64,000 nucleotides of DNA, taken from the NCBI RefSeq assembly GCF_001428665.1, contig NZ_LMIJ01000010.1:402195-466194 (forward strand), given 5' to 3'. Positions 54,542-62,893 of this stretch are shown here, in pieces. The number at the start of each line of letters is the position of its first letter. Position 1 is the stretch's first letter. The notes beneath the pieces were generated by a model. The model ran no database searches. It was not told where the DNA came from and worked only from the letters and a program-made list of their open reading frames with translations. The position numbers and the translations under genes were made by a program. The stretch comes from Acidovorax sp. Root219. Its GTDB lineage: Bacteria; Pseudomonadota; Gammaproteobacteria; Burkholderiales; Burkholderiaceae_C.

Positions 54542-55267
54542 TCAGCGGGGCATCACGGGCAGCTCGTTGGGGCGCAGGTCGAACACCAGCACTTCGGCCT
54601 GCTCGCCAGCGGCAAAGCGCAGCTCCTTCGGTTCGCGGATGCGGGCACCATCGCCCTCGGACAGGCGCTCGCCATTGACTTCCAGGCTGCCGCGGGCCAC
54701 GTGTACATAGACATGGCGGTCAGCGCCCACGTCCAGCGTGGCCCATTCATCGCCATCGAACAGGCCGGCATAGACCCGGGCGTCCTGGTTCACAGCCAGG
54801 GAGCCATCCGTGCCTTCGGGCGAGATGATCTGGCGCAGGCGGCCACGCTTGTCGGCCTCGCTGAAGTGCACCTGCTGGTAGCGCGGTGCGGCACCGCGCA
54901 CACCGGGCACGAGCCAGATCTGCAGGAAGTGCACGGCCTCGTCACCCGAGTGGTTGAACTCGCTGTGCTCCACGCCGGTGCCGGCGCTCATCATCTGCAC
55001 GTCACCGGGGCGGATGACCGAGCCCGTGCCCATGGAGTCCTTGTGCTCCAGTGCGCCTTCAAGCACGTAGGAGAAGATTTCCATGTCGCGGTGGCCATGG
55101 GTGCCGAAGCCTTTTGCGGGTGACACGCGGTCGTCGTTGATCACCAGCAGGTCCGAGAAGCCTTGCTGCTTAAGGTCACGGTAGTGGCCGAACGAAAAGG
55201 TATGGCGCGAATGCAGCCAGCCGTGGTTGGCGTTGCCGCGTTGGTGGGCTTTGCGGATGTCGAGCAT
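54542..55267 (-). CDS. Pirin family protein (YhhW-like)
   Basis: This is a 241-residue bicupin. The metal-binding cupin motif is visible as FGTHGHRDMEIFSYVLEGALEH and GTGVEHSEFNHS, giving the three-histidine-one-glutamate set expected of pirins. The opening RKAHQRGNANHGWLHSRHTFSFGHY is typical of YhhW, which has quercetinase activity in E. coli. The natural substrate is unknown. It is divergent from a LysR regulator and precedes the YcaC-type hydrolase. Confidence 0.9.
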   Translation of the reverse strand: MLDIRKAHQRGNANHGWLHSRHTFSFGHYRDLKQQGFSDLLVINDDRVSPAKGFGTHGHRDMEIFSYVLEGALEHKDSMGTGSVIRPGDVQMMSAGTGVEHSEFNHSGDEAVHFLQIWLVPGVRGAAPRYQQVHFSEADKRGRLRQIISPEGTDGSLAVNQDARVYAGLFDGDEWATLDVGADRHVYVHVARGSLEVNGERLSEGDGARIREPKELRFAAGEQAEVLVFDLRPNELPVMPR

Positions 55268-55390
55268 GGGGATGTCCTTTCTTCAGATTCGATGGGGTTC
55301 ACACTGAACTTCTGGCCTGCCGTCCGGCAGTTGTCAGAGAGCTGCAGTGCTCGGGTGAAGAAAGTATCTCGCCGCAGAGGGGGGCATAGG

Positions 55391-55439
55391 TTGAAACATC
55401 AACGGCTCCATGATCGATAATTTCGATGATTGAAACATC
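55391..55439. promoter_or_regulatory. LysR binding region between pirin and LysR genes
   Basis: The dyad ATCGA-TAATT-TCGAT (55413-55427) fits the T-N11-A layout of LysR boxes. It is flanked by direct repeats TTGAAACATC at 55391-55400 and 55430-55439, which are 39 bp apart. Confidence 0.7.
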
Positions 55440-55451
55440 CCGCTTTTGGCC

Positions 55452-56354
55452 ATGCTGAAACTGACCCTGGAAGCCATCGAACTCGTGGACGCCATCGCGC
55501 GGCACGGCTCCTTCGCGGGCGCGTCCGAGCAACTGCACAAGGTGCCCTCCACCATCTCCTACGCCGTGGGCAAGCTGGAGGAACAACTGGGCTTTGCCCT
55601 GTTCACACGCAACGGGCCGCGCGTGGCGCTGACCCCTGCGGGGCAGGAGATGCTCAAGGAGGGGCGCTGGCTGCTGGTGGCCGCCGGCCACCTGGAATCG
55701 CGCATGCGCCAGATCGCCACGGGCTTCGAGTCCGAACTGCGCCTGGTACACGACTCGCTGATCCCCACCAGCGCCTTCAACGACGACATCTGCGCCTTCG
55801 AGGACCTCCATTGCGGCACGCGCCTGCGCATTGGCTGCGAGGCGCTCACCGGCACCTGGGAGGCGCTGCGCGAGGGCCGCGCCGACATCGTCGTGGCCGC
55901 GGGCGAGGGCCCGGCCGGCGGCGGCTACAAGGCCGTGGCCGTGGGCAGCCTGGAGTTCGCCTTCTGCGTGACGGCCACGCATCCGCTGGCGCAGCTCCAG
56001 CGCCCGCTGGCGCGCAACGACCTGCTGGAGCACACGGCCGTGGTGGTGGGCGACGGGGCGCGCTCGCTGTCGGACCGCACGGTGGGCCTGCTGGCGGGGC
56101 AGCGGCGCATCACCGTGCCTTCGATGCAGGCCAAGATCGCCTGCCAGGCCGCCGGCCTGGGCCATGGCTTCGTGCCGCGCGTGTGCGTGCGGCACGAACT
56201 GGAGACCGGCATCCTGGTGGAGCTGGTGGTGCAGGAGCCGCGCGCCGACGAGACCTTCTGGCTGGCCTGGAGGCCTGAGCACATGGGCGAGGCGCTCAAG
56301 TGGTGGCGCCAGCGGCTGGCCCGGCCGCTGCTGCCCGGGATCCTGCCGCACTGA
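55452..56354 (+). CDS. LysR family transcriptional regulator
   Basis: This is a 300-residue regulator. The N-terminal winged helix shows DAIARHGSFAGASEQLHKVPSTISYAVGKLEEQL-type sequence (for example HKVPSTISYAVGKLEEQ); the inducer domain follows with VAAGEGPAGGG and AACQA-like IACQAAGLGHGFVPR. It uses ATG 55452; a TTG two codons earlier is open. It is divergent from the pirin/cysteine-hydrolase pair and very probably controls it through the repeats at 55391-55439. Confidence 0.9.
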   Translation: MLKLTLEAIELVDAIARHGSFAGASEQLHKVPSTISYAVGKLEEQLGFALFTRNGPRVALTPAGQEMLKEGRWLLVAAGHLESRMRQIATGFESELRLVHDSLIPTSAFNDDICAFEDLHCGTRLRIGCEALTGTWEALREGRADIVVAAGEGPAGGGYKAVAVGSLEFAFCVTATHPLAQLQRPLARNDLLEHTAVVVGDGARSLSDRTVGLLAGQRRITVPSMQAKIACQAAGLGHGFVPRVCVRHELETGILVELVVQEPRADETFWLAWRPEHMGEALKWWRQRLARPLLPGILPH

Positions 56355-56355
56355 T

Positions 56356-56382
56356 CCGGCCGGGGCCGAAGCCCCGGGCCGG
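56356..56382. terminator. Strong hairpin between convergent LysR and DJ-1/PfpI genes
   Basis: A stem of eleven GC pairs (CCGGCC and GGGGC with GCCCC and GGCCGG, one bulged base) closes a CGAA loop in the 31-bp convergent gap. There is no T-run, but it is likely to block transcription from both sides. Confidence 0.65.
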
Positions 56383-56385
56383 GCT

Positions 56386-57069
56386 TCAGCCCAGTTGCTG
56401 GAGGACGGCGTGTGCGCCCTGCTCCGACGAGGCCGGGTTCTGGCCCGTGATCAGGTTGCCATCGGTCAGCACATAGGGCGCCCAGTCGGCCCCCTTGGAG
56501 TACTGGCCGCCGTTGGCCTGGAGCATGTCTTCCACGAGGAAGGGGACTACCTTGGTCAGTTGCACGGCCTCTTCCTCGGTGTTGGTGAAGCCGGTGACCT
56601 TCTTGCCGTCGACCAGCGGCTTGCCGTTGGGCGCCTTGGCATGGCGCAGCACGCCCGGCGCGTGGCAGACCAGGGCCAGGGGTTTGCCGGCCGCAAAGGT
56701 CTTCTCGATCAGCGCGATGGACAGCGCATCCTCGGCCAGGTCCCACAGCGGGCCATGGCCGCCGGGGTAGAACACGGCGTCGAAGTCCTCGGCGCGCACG
56801 CTGGCCAGCGCCACGGTGTTCGCCAGCACGTTCTGTGCGTCGGCATCGGCCTTGAAGCGGCGCGTGGCATCGGTCTGCGCGCCCGGGTCATCGCTCTTGG
56901 GGTCCAGCGGCGGCTGGCCGCCCTTGGGCGATGCCAGCGTGATCTGCACGCCCGCGTCCTTGAACACGTAGTACGGCGCGGCAAACTCTTCGAGCCAGAA
57001 GCCCGTCTTCTTGCCGGTGTCGCCGAGCTGGTCGTGCGAGGTCAGGACCATCAGGATTTTCTTTGTCAT
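56386..57069 (-). CDS. DJ-1/PfpI family protein (Hsp31 / glyoxalase III-like)
   Basis: This is a 227-residue class I glutamine-amidotransferase-like protein. The nucleophile elbow is ALVCHAPGVL, with the acidic partner expected in FWLEEFAAPYYVF and GGHGPLWDL forming the oxyanion loop. The size and TSHDQLGDTGKKTGFWLEE segment match the Hsp31-like group, several of which convert methylglyoxal to lactate without cofactor. It lies 39 bp after an iron alcohol dehydrogenase and is probably under the same TetR. Chaperone or deglycase roles are alternatives. Confidence 0.87.
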   Translation of the reverse strand: MTKKILMVLTSHDQLGDTGKKTGFWLEEFAAPYYVFKDAGVQITLASPKGGQPPLDPKSDDPGAQTDATRRFKADADAQNVLANTVALASVRAEDFDAVFYPGGHGPLWDLAEDALSIALIEKTFAAGKPLALVCHAPGVLRHAKAPNGKPLVDGKKVTGFTNTEEEAVQLTKVVPFLVEDMLQANGGQYSKGADWAPYVLTDGNLITGQNPASSEQGAHAVLQQLG

Positions 57070-57108
57070 GGTGTGGCTTTCAGGTGTGGTGAATGAAGTG
57101 GAAGGTGC

Positions 57109-58272
57109 TTACAGCGCCGCTTCGAGCACGCGGCGGCTCACCGCCGGCGTCACGTCGCGGTGTTCGCCCAGCGTGACCATGCCGTGCGCTTCGAGCTGCG
57201 ACACGAGCTTGTCCACGCTGTCCGCGCCCACGCCGTAGGCCGACAGGCGTGTAGGAATGCCCATGCGCTCGAAGAAGTCGCGCGTGGCGGCAATCGTGGC
57301 GTCGATGCGTTCGTCGTCGGTGCCGGTGCGGATGCCCCAGACCCGTTCGCCGTACTGCAGCAGCTTGGCGGCCTTGGTGGCGCGCTGCGCGTGGAGCAGC
57401 GAGGGCAGCACCACGGCCAGCGTGCGCGCATGGTCGATGCCGTGCAGGGCGGTCAGCTCATGGCCGATCATGTGCGTGGCCCAGTCCTGCGGCACGCCGG
57501 CACCGATCAGGCCGTTGAGCGCGAGGGTGGCCGTCCACATCAGGTTGGCGCGGTCGGCATACACCGGCTCGGGCGCGGCCAGAATGCGCGGGCCCACCTC
57601 GATCAGCGTCTGCAGGATGCCTTCGGCAAACCGGTCCTGCACCGCGCCATCCACCGGGTAGGTCAGGTACTGCTCCACCGTGTGCACGAAGGCATCGACC
57701 ACGCCGTTGGCCAGTTGCTGCGGCGGCAGGGTGTAGGTCTTGGTCGGGTCGAGCACCGAGAACACCGGGTAGGTGAGCTTGCTGCCGAACGCCAGTTTGG
57801 CGCCCTTGGCGCGGTGCGTGATGACGCCGCCGTTGTTCATCTCCGAGCCCGTGGCGGGCAGCGTGAGCACCGAGCCGAAGGGCAGCGCGCCCGTGACGTT
57901 GCGGCCATGCTGCTCCAGGATGGACCAGGGGTCACCGCCCTCGAACTTGACCGCAGCGGCGATGAACTTTACCGCGTCGATCACCGAGCCGCCGCCCACC
58001 GCGAGCAGGAAGTCGAAGCCGCCTTCGCGGATCTGCGACACGGCCTTCATCGAGGTCTCGTAGCTCGGGTTGGGCTCGATGCCGCTGAAGGTGGCGTGCT
58101 GGCGCGCGCCGAGCGCCGTGCGCACCTCGGCCAGCGTGCCGGTCTTCTCGGCGCTGGCGCCGCCCACCAGGATGAGCACCTTGGCATGGGGCGGCACCAG
58201 CTTGTCCAGGTCGGCGATGCGGTCCTTGCCAAAGGCGATGTGGGTCGGGTTGTGGAAGTCGAAGTTGAGCAT
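57109..58272 (-). CDS. Iron-containing alcohol dehydrogenase (YqhD/BDH-like aldehyde reductase)
   Basis: This is a 387-residue group III dehydrogenase. The NAD(P) motif GGGSVIDAVKF is near residue 95. Metal ligands are expected in NGVVDAFVHTVEQYLTYP (Asp, His), HMIGHELTALHGIDHARTLA (two His). The similarity pattern is that of butanol dehydrogenase/YqhD enzymes that reduce aldehydes with NADPH. A TetR operator lies 52 bp upstream of the start, and a NemR-like TetR gene is next. This suggests induction by reactive aldehydes. Confidence 0.9.
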   Translation of the reverse strand: MLNFDFHNPTHIAFGKDRIADLDKLVPPHAKVLILVGGASAEKTGTLAEVRTALGARQHATFSGIEPNPSYETSMKAVSQIREGGFDFLLAVGGGSVIDAVKFIAAAVKFEGGDPWSILEQHGRNVTGALPFGSVLTLPATGSEMNNGGVITHRAKGAKLAFGSKLTYPVFSVLDPTKTYTLPPQQLANGVVDAFVHTVEQYLTYPVDGAVQDRFAEGILQTLIEVGPRILAAPEPVYADRANLMWTATLALNGLIGAGVPQDWATHMIGHELTALHGIDHARTLAVVLPSLLHAQRATKAAKLLQYGERVWGIRTGTDDERIDATIAATRDFFERMGIPTRLSAYGVGADSVDKLVSQLEAHGMVTLGEHRDVTPAVSRRVLEAAL

Positions 58273-58324
58273 GGGGTTTCCGTGGGGTTGTGGTGGTGAA
58301 GCGTTGGAAGAAAGTCGATCAGAG

Positions 58325-58339
58325 TAGACCGGTCGGCTA
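58325..58339. promoter_or_regulatory. TetR operator upstream of the iron alcohol dehydrogenase gene
   Basis: TAGAC-CGGTC-GGCTA is an inverted repeat with one arm mismatch. Fourteen of its 15 bases match the site at 59121-59135, and it resembles the TAGACC-type box of E. coli NemR. Confidence 0.8.
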
Positions 58340-58380
58340 GTTATTCAAATGGGCATGGCACGGTACTGACACGACTGCTT

Positions 58381-59100
58381 TCAGGCGGACTGGCGCGGCG
58401 CCTTGCCTTTGCCTCCGCGAGGCGCCGCCCGGCTCCTCTGCGCATGCGCCGCTTGCGGCCTGGCTGGAGCAACGGGCCCGGCATCCGCGCCGCCCAGCAA
58501 GGCATTCGTGGCGCGCAGCGCGTGCTCGAACGATGAGCCATCGCGCCGCAGTTTGGCCAACAGGCTGGCGCCCAGCCACATCTCGTAGAGCGTGAGCGCC
58601 ATGGCCTCGGGGTCCATGGCCTGCGGCACCGAACCGTCCTGCACGGCCTCGCGCAGGCAGCGGGCGAGCCGCGCCACGATCTGCGTAGTGCCATCGCGCA
58701 GGGCGATGCGCATGGTGTCCGACATGTCGGCCACCTCGGCGCTGAGCTTGACGACCAGGCACTTGCTGCCTTCGCCCGCCCCTGCATCGCAGGCCGGGCC
58801 GTCCACCCCGCACTGCGATACGTTCCAGTAGGCCCAGTAGCGCATCAGCCGTGCGCGTGCTGGCTGGCCATCGGGTGCCAGCATCTGCTCGAGGTGGGCC
58901 AGGTAGCGCTCCATGTAGCTGGCCAGCAGGGCCTCGCCGAAGCGCTCCTTGGAGCTGAAGTAATGGTAGAACGAGCCCTTGGGCACGCCGGCCGCGGCCA
59001 GGATCTCGGCCAGCCCCACGCCCACAAAGCCCTTGGTGGCGATGAGGCGCTCGCCACAGCGAAGGATGTGGGTCTTGGCGGAGGGTTGGTCGGTCGACAC
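58381..59100 (-). CDS. TetR family regulator, NemR-like with sensor cysteines
   Basis: This is a 239-residue repressor that begins with GTG at 59100; no strong ribosome-binding site is visible. The helix-turn-helix reads FVGVGLAEILAAAGVPKGSFYHYF. Cysteines at 97, 104 and 114 (SQCGVDGPACDAG and SKCLVVK) occupy the region where NemR has its electrophile-sensing cysteines at 98, 106 and 116. The C-terminal tail is basic (GGKGKAPRQSA). Two operators, one before its own gene and one before the dehydrogenase, support control of a carbonyl-detoxification operon. Confidence 0.87.
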   Translation of the reverse strand: MSTDQPSAKTHILRCGERLIATKGFVGVGLAEILAAAGVPKGSFYHYFSSKERFGEALLASYMERYLAHLEQMLAPDGQPARARLMRYWAYWNVSQCGVDGPACDAGAGEGSKCLVVKLSAEVADMSDTMRIALRDGTTQIVARLARCLREAVQDGSVPQAMDPEAMALTLYEMWLGASLLAKLRRDGSSFEHALRATNALLGGADAGPVAPARPQAAHAQRSRAAPRGGKGKAPRQSA

Positions 59101-59120
59101 GGAGGGTATTGTGCACCGAT

Positions 59121-59135
59121 TAGACCGGTCGTCTA
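59121..59135. promoter_or_regulatory. TetR operator upstream of the NemR-like gene
   Basis: TAGAC-CGGTC-GTCTA has perfect 5-bp arms and lies 20 bp upstream of the tetR start. It is the better of the two matching sites, and suggests autoregulation. Confidence 0.82.
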
Positions 59136-59196
59136 GTGCGCTGGGGCACCGACCCTGCCGGCAACAGTGTCTTCACGAATTGAACAGCCGCGCGGG

Positions 59197-60123
59197 CTAG
59201 CGTGCATCGAGCAGCAGCGGCAAACGCTCGGCCAGCATGTCGATGACCACCCGGGTCTTCAGGGGCAGTGCCCGTGCCTGCGGCCATACCGCGCTGAGCA
59301 CGTAGCCAAAGGGCTGGGGCTCCTCCAGCACCTTCTGCAGCCGACCCTCGGCCACCGCATCGGCCACCAGCCAGGCGGGCAGGCGTGCCATGCCCACGCC
59401 CTGGGTGGCCGCCATGGCCGCGACCTCCAGACTGTTGCAGCTGAAGTGAAAGCGCGAAGGCGCGATGAAGTCGACCACGCGCCCTGCGGCGTCGTTGAAT
59501 TGCCAGGGGTGCGGCCCGGTCTCGCGCGCATAGCCAACAAAGCTGTGCGCCGCCGGCTCGGCGATCAGCGCCTGCATGTCCGCCGGCCGGCCATGCGCGG
59601 CAAGGTAGGCCGGCGAGGCATACACGCCCATCCACTGGTGGCCCAGCCGCCGGGCCGCGAGCACGGCGCTGTCGCCCAGCGGGCCGCTGCGCACCGCCAG
59701 GTCGATGCCCTCCTCGATGAGGTCGATGCGGCGGTCGCTGAACGCCAGCTCGAATGCCACCTGCGGGTGGCGCTGGCCCAGTTCCATGAGCAGCGGCGCC
59801 AGGCGCACCCGACCGATCAGCTCGGGCGCCGTGATGCGCACGCGGCCACTGGGCACATGGCGCCCGGCCTCCACTGCGGCATCGGCTGCATCGAGCTCGT
59901 CCAGCGCGCGGCGGCAGCGCTCGTAGTAGGCCTGGCCGTCCTCGGTGAGGCTCTGGCTGCGTGTGGTGCGGTGGAACAACCGCGTGCCCAGGCGCTCCTC
60001 CAGCCGCGCCACGGCCTTGCCCACAGCCGATCGCGTGAGCTGCAGGCGCTGCGCGGCCAGCGCGAAATTGCCGGCCTCGACGGCTGCGACAAAGGCTTCG
60101 ATACCCACTAGGCGCTCGCTCAT
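59197..60123 (-). CDS. LysR family transcriptional regulator
   Basis: This is a 308-residue regulator. The N-terminal segment AAQRLQLTRSAVGKAVARLEERLGTRLF is the winged helix (core LTRSAVGKAVARLEE). The effector domain includes PSGRVRITAPELIGRVRLAP and ACAS-type HFSCNSLEVAAMAATQGVGM. It belongs to the CrgA/DsdC-like branch by overall pattern. It is divergent from a quinone-reductase-like gene across 102 bp with a clear dyad. Confidence 0.9.
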   Translation of the reverse strand: MSERLVGIEAFVAAVEAGNFALAAQRLQLTRSAVGKAVARLEERLGTRLFHRTTRSQSLTEDGQAYYERCRRALDELDAADAAVEAGRHVPSGRVRITAPELIGRVRLAPLLMELGQRHPQVAFELAFSDRRIDLIEEGIDLAVRSGPLGDSAVLAARRLGHQWMGVYASPAYLAAHGRPADMQALIAEPAAHSFVGYARETGPHPWQFNDAAGRVVDFIAPSRFHFSCNSLEVAAMAATQGVGMARLPAWLVADAVAEGRLQKVLEEPQPFGYVLSAVWPQARALPLKTRVVIDMLAERLPLLLDAR

Positions 60124-60138
60124 TGGTTCTTTTCGGTT

Positions 60139-60160
60139 GCCATTCTTCGGAATGAATGGC
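60139..60160. promoter_or_regulatory. LysR operator dyad upstream of the quinone-reductase-like gene
   Basis: Perfect 7-bp arms GCCATTC / GAATGGC enclose 8 bp, with an inner ATTC-TTCG-GAAT dyad. It lies 16 bp from the LysR start in the divergent control region. Confidence 0.7.
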
Positions 60161-60225
60161 TTCACTGCGGAATAGAGATAGCCAATAGCATGGCCCATCT
60201 CTTCACGAACCGCAAGGATCCCGAC

Positions 60226-61236
60226 ATGGCAGACGCCGTTCTTTCCCACCGCTGGCAGATCACCGATTTCGGCCGCCAGCACCTGCAACACGCCGAACTG
60301 CCGATCCCTCAGCCCGGTCCCGGCCAGATCCTGGTGCGCGTGGAAGCCGCCTCGCTGAACTACCGCGACCTGATGATCACCGACAACGCCTACGGCTGGA
60401 CGCCGCCGCTGCCCTTCGTGCCGGGCTCCGACCTCGCGGGCACGGTGTTGGCCGTGGGCGACGGGGTCACGCGCTGGCGCGGTGGAGATCGGGTGATCAG
60501 CACCTTCATGGCCGGCTGGATCGATGGTGCCATGCCACCCGACGCATTCGCGCTGGGCGGCCCGGGCCCCGGAACGCTGGCTTCGCATGTGCTGCTCGAC
60601 GCCCAGTGGGCGGTGGCCGCGCCCCAGACGCTCAGCGCCGCGCAGGCCAGCACCCTGCCCTGCGCAGCACTCACGGCCTGGTTCGCGCTGGCCGAGCAGG
60701 GATCGTTGCGCGCCGGCCAGACGGTGCTGATCCACGGCACCGGTGGCGTCGCACTGTTCGGTCTGCAGTTCGCCCGCATGCACGGTGCGCAGGCCATCGT
60801 CGTCTCGGGCGCCGGGGACAAGCGCGACAAGGCCCTGGCAATGGGCGCCAGCCATGTGCTGGCACGCGACTCGGACTGGCCTGCCGCCGTGCGCGAACTC
60901 ACGGGCGGACGCGGGGCCGACCACGTGCTAGAGACCGTGGGCGGCGCCAACCTGGGCCGTTCGCTGCAGGCGCTGGCTCAGGGCGGCCGGCTTTCGGTGA
61001 TCGGCGTGCTGGCAGGCGGCGAGATCAGAGGATCGGCCTATGACGCAATCCGCAGCCGGGCCACCATCCAGGGCCTGAGCGTGGGCCACCGGCGCGCGCT
61101 GGAGGACATGGTGCGCGCCATCGACGCGAACGCGCTGCAGCCCGTGGTGGCGGCCGAGTACCACTCCGACCAGGTGCCCGAAGCCTTTGCGCACCTGGAG
61201 CACGGCGCCTTCGGCAAGGTGGTGGTACGGTTCTGA
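60226..61236 (+). CDS. MDR-superfamily NAD(P)-dependent alcohol dehydrogenase / quinone reductase
   Basis: This is a 336-residue medium-chain dehydrogenase/reductase. The GroES-like half has ASLNYRDLMITDNAYGW and VPGSDLAGTVLAVG; the Rossmann half shows LIHGTGGVALFGLQFARMHG. The structural-zinc cysteines are absent, and the catalytic zinc ligands Cys-His-Glu are not obvious, so a zinc-free quinone-oxidoreductase-type enzyme is favoured. The ATG at 60226 follows AAGGA; an ATG at 60190 is also in frame. It is divergent from the LysR regulator. Confidence 0.87.
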   Translation: MADAVLSHRWQITDFGRQHLQHAELPIPQPGPGQILVRVEAASLNYRDLMITDNAYGWTPPLPFVPGSDLAGTVLAVGDGVTRWRGGDRVISTFMAGWIDGAMPPDAFALGGPGPGTLASHVLLDAQWAVAAPQTLSAAQASTLPCAALTAWFALAEQGSLRAGQTVLIHGTGGVALFGLQFARMHGAQAIVVSGAGDKRDKALAMGASHVLARDSDWPAAVRELTGGRGADHVLETVGGANLGRSLQALAQGGRLSVIGVLAGGEIRGSAYDAIRSRATIQGLSVGHRRALEDMVRAIDANALQPVVAAEYHSDQVPEAFAHLEHGAFGKVVVRF

Positions 61237-61262
61237 CGCACACAGAAGCAGTCAATCCGAGG

Positions 61263-61634
61263 TCAGTTGCTTGGCGGGCTTTCGGGTTGCGCTGGTCGGC
61301 CGGCTTCCTGCGCGCCCTTGAGATCGGAATCTGTCTTCCGCAACCTGCGCACCCCGGAAATGATGCTGACAACTACACACGCGATGAGCGCCGCCCCAGC
61401 GAAACCAACGATCAAAAGCTCTCGAAGCCACATCGCCACAAAGCGCCAGACATCAAATCTCTGATCACTTGGATACAGACATACTGCGGAGTAGTACATC
61501 AAGGCAATCATCAAGCCCACGATGCCAGCGAAAAAGGCGATAGTTCGCAAGAACAGCAGCGCAGTGCCTCCTGACGCCTTGGGCGCCGAAGAGGAGGAAG
61601 GAGGAGGTTCGGGGCAATGCGTATCAGGCGGCAT
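61263..61634 (-). CDS. Small two-helix membrane protein of unknown function
   Basis: This is a hypothetical protein of 123 residues. Two hydrophobic helices are visible, LLFLRTIAFFAGIVGLMIAL and LLIVGFAGAALIACVVVSII, joined by a loop with YYSAVCLYPSDQRFDVWRF. A Pro/Ser-rich N-terminus and a polar C-terminus flank them. I do not recognise the family. Its base composition is lower in GC than its neighbours, which may point to a later acquisition. A start nine codons upstream (61661) is also open but would overlap the next gene further. Confidence 0.6.
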   Translation of the reverse strand: MPPDTHCPEPPPSSSSAPKASGGTALLFLRTIAFFAGIVGLMIALMYYSAVCLYPSDQRFDVWRFVAMWLRELLIVGFAGAALIACVVVSIISGVRRLRKTDSDLKGAQEAGRPAQPESPPSN

Positions 61635-61644
61635 TCGCACAGCC

Positions 61645-62157
61645 TTACAGCGATAGCGCATTGCAATGCATCAGCAACGCCGCACCATCCGGGGTCGTGA
61701 TCTCTCCGACCGGCTGGAAGCCTGCGTGTGCATAGCAGCGGATGGCGCGCGCATTGTCCGGGCGCGGGTCGGTCTGCACAATGGTCACGGACGGGTCGGC
61801 CAGCAGTTGCTGGACGAAGGCCCGCACCATCGCGCGGCCGATGCCCTGGTTCAACTGGTCGGCATGCGCGAGGAACTGGTCGATGCCGCGCACGCCGGGG
61901 TCGGTGACGTCCTCCCACCAGCCATCGCCCGAGCCCATGGCGACATAGGATTGGATGAAGCCGACGGGTGCTCCGTTGAGCGAGGCGATATAGGACAGCG
62001 TGGCGCCAGGGGCGCCCTGCTCCGCCACTAGGTCCGCGTGCAACTCGTCGATGCTATCGGGCGGCTCCCACCATTGCGCGACATGGGGCCGCAGCAGCCA
62101 GCCATGCAGCAGGGGCAGGTCCTGCGCGCGCAGCAGGTCAAAGCGAAAGCCGGTCAC
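61645..62157 (-). CDS. GNAT family N-acetyltransferase, AAC(6')-like
   Basis: This is a 170-residue acetyltransferase of the group that includes aminoglycoside 6'-acetyltransferases and siderophore acylases: LLHGWLLRPHVAQWWEP at the N-terminus, GIDQFLAHADQLNQGIGRAM (acetyl-CoA loop Q-x-x-G-x-A/G), and DPRPDNARAIRCYAHAGF. It starts with GTG at 62157 after a strong ribosome-binding site GGGGGAG. A housekeeping or unknown substrate is as likely as an antibiotic; resistance cannot be claimed from sequence alone. Confidence 0.83.
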   Translation of the reverse strand: MTGFRFDLLRAQDLPLLHGWLLRPHVAQWWEPPDSIDELHADLVAEQGAPGATLSYIASLNGAPVGFIQSYVAMGSGDGWWEDVTDPGVRGIDQFLAHADQLNQGIGRAMVRAFVQQLLADPSVTIVQTDPRPDNARAIRCYAHAGFQPVGEITTPDGAALLMHCNALSL

Positions 62158-62172
62158 TGCACTCCCCCGCGC

Positions 62173-62799
62173 TCAGGCCGGCCGCCGGGCCATCAGCGCC
62201 CACAGGCCCGCCGCCCCCAGCAGCGAGCCCCCTGCCAGGTTGAAGCGGCGCTGCGCGCGGGGCGAGGCCAGCAAGCGGCTGGCCGAGCCGGCAAACACGG
62301 CATAGGCAGTGGCATTGAGCGCCGCCAGCGTGACGAAGGTCGCGGCCAGAATCCACAGCTGCTGGGCGATGGGTGCACCGGGGCGGATGAACTGCGGCAA
62401 GAACGCCACGAAGAACACGATGCCCTTGGGGTTGAGCGCCGTGACCAAGTAGGTGTTGGCGAACAGTTTCCAGCGCGAGCCCGGGGCCTTGGGCGCTGTG
62501 ATCTTCGCCACGCCCACGCCGGCACGCAGCATCTTGAAGGCCAGGTACAGCAGGTACAGGCCGCCGGCCCACTTGATGACCGTGAACCAGAAGGCCGAAG
62601 TGGCCAGCAGCGTGCCCAGGCCCAGCAGCGACACGGCGAGCGCAGTCGAGTCCCCGAGCGCCACGGCCGCAACCAGCGGCACATTGGCACGGCGCCCGTG
62701 GGCCATGGAATAGCTGATCACCGTGAGGATGGTGGGACCGGGAATGATGAGCATCACCGCACAGGCGGCGACGAAGGCGAACCAGATTTCGAGGGTCAT
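62173..62799 (-). CDS. LysE family amino acid exporter (RhtB-type translocator)
   Basis: This is a 208-residue inner-membrane exporter with about six hydrophobic helices. The signature MLIIPGPTILTVISYSMAHG near the N-terminus matches the PGP motif of LysE/RhtB proteins, and FANTYLVTALNPKGIVFFVAFLPQF is the second hallmark. It probably exports an amino acid or a metabolite such as homoserine lactone. It lies 15 bp before the GNAT gene on the same strand, so the two are likely co-transcribed. Confidence 0.9.
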   Translation of the reverse strand: MTLEIWFAFVAACAVMLIIPGPTILTVISYSMAHGRRANVPLVAAVALGDSTALAVSLLGLGTLLATSAFWFTVIKWAGGLYLLYLAFKMLRAGVGVAKITAPKAPGSRWKLFANTYLVTALNPKGIVFFVAFLPQFIRPGAPIAQQLWILAATFVTLAALNATAYAVFAGSASRLLASPRAQRRFNLAGGSLLGAAGLWALMARRPA

Positions 62800-62893
62800 G
62801 GAAGAAGGCTCCTTGGAAGGCGCAACGGCTGCGCCTGTGCAATACGCCCTCAGTATGGCAAAAAGCCGGAATGCCTGCCTTGCGGCCGCGCGC

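Noticed and set aside
61645..62157. Aminoglycoside resistance gene
   Set aside because: The GNAT protein resembles AAC(6') enzymes only at family level; there is no mobile context and the same pattern is common in chromosomal acetyltransferases of unknown substrate.
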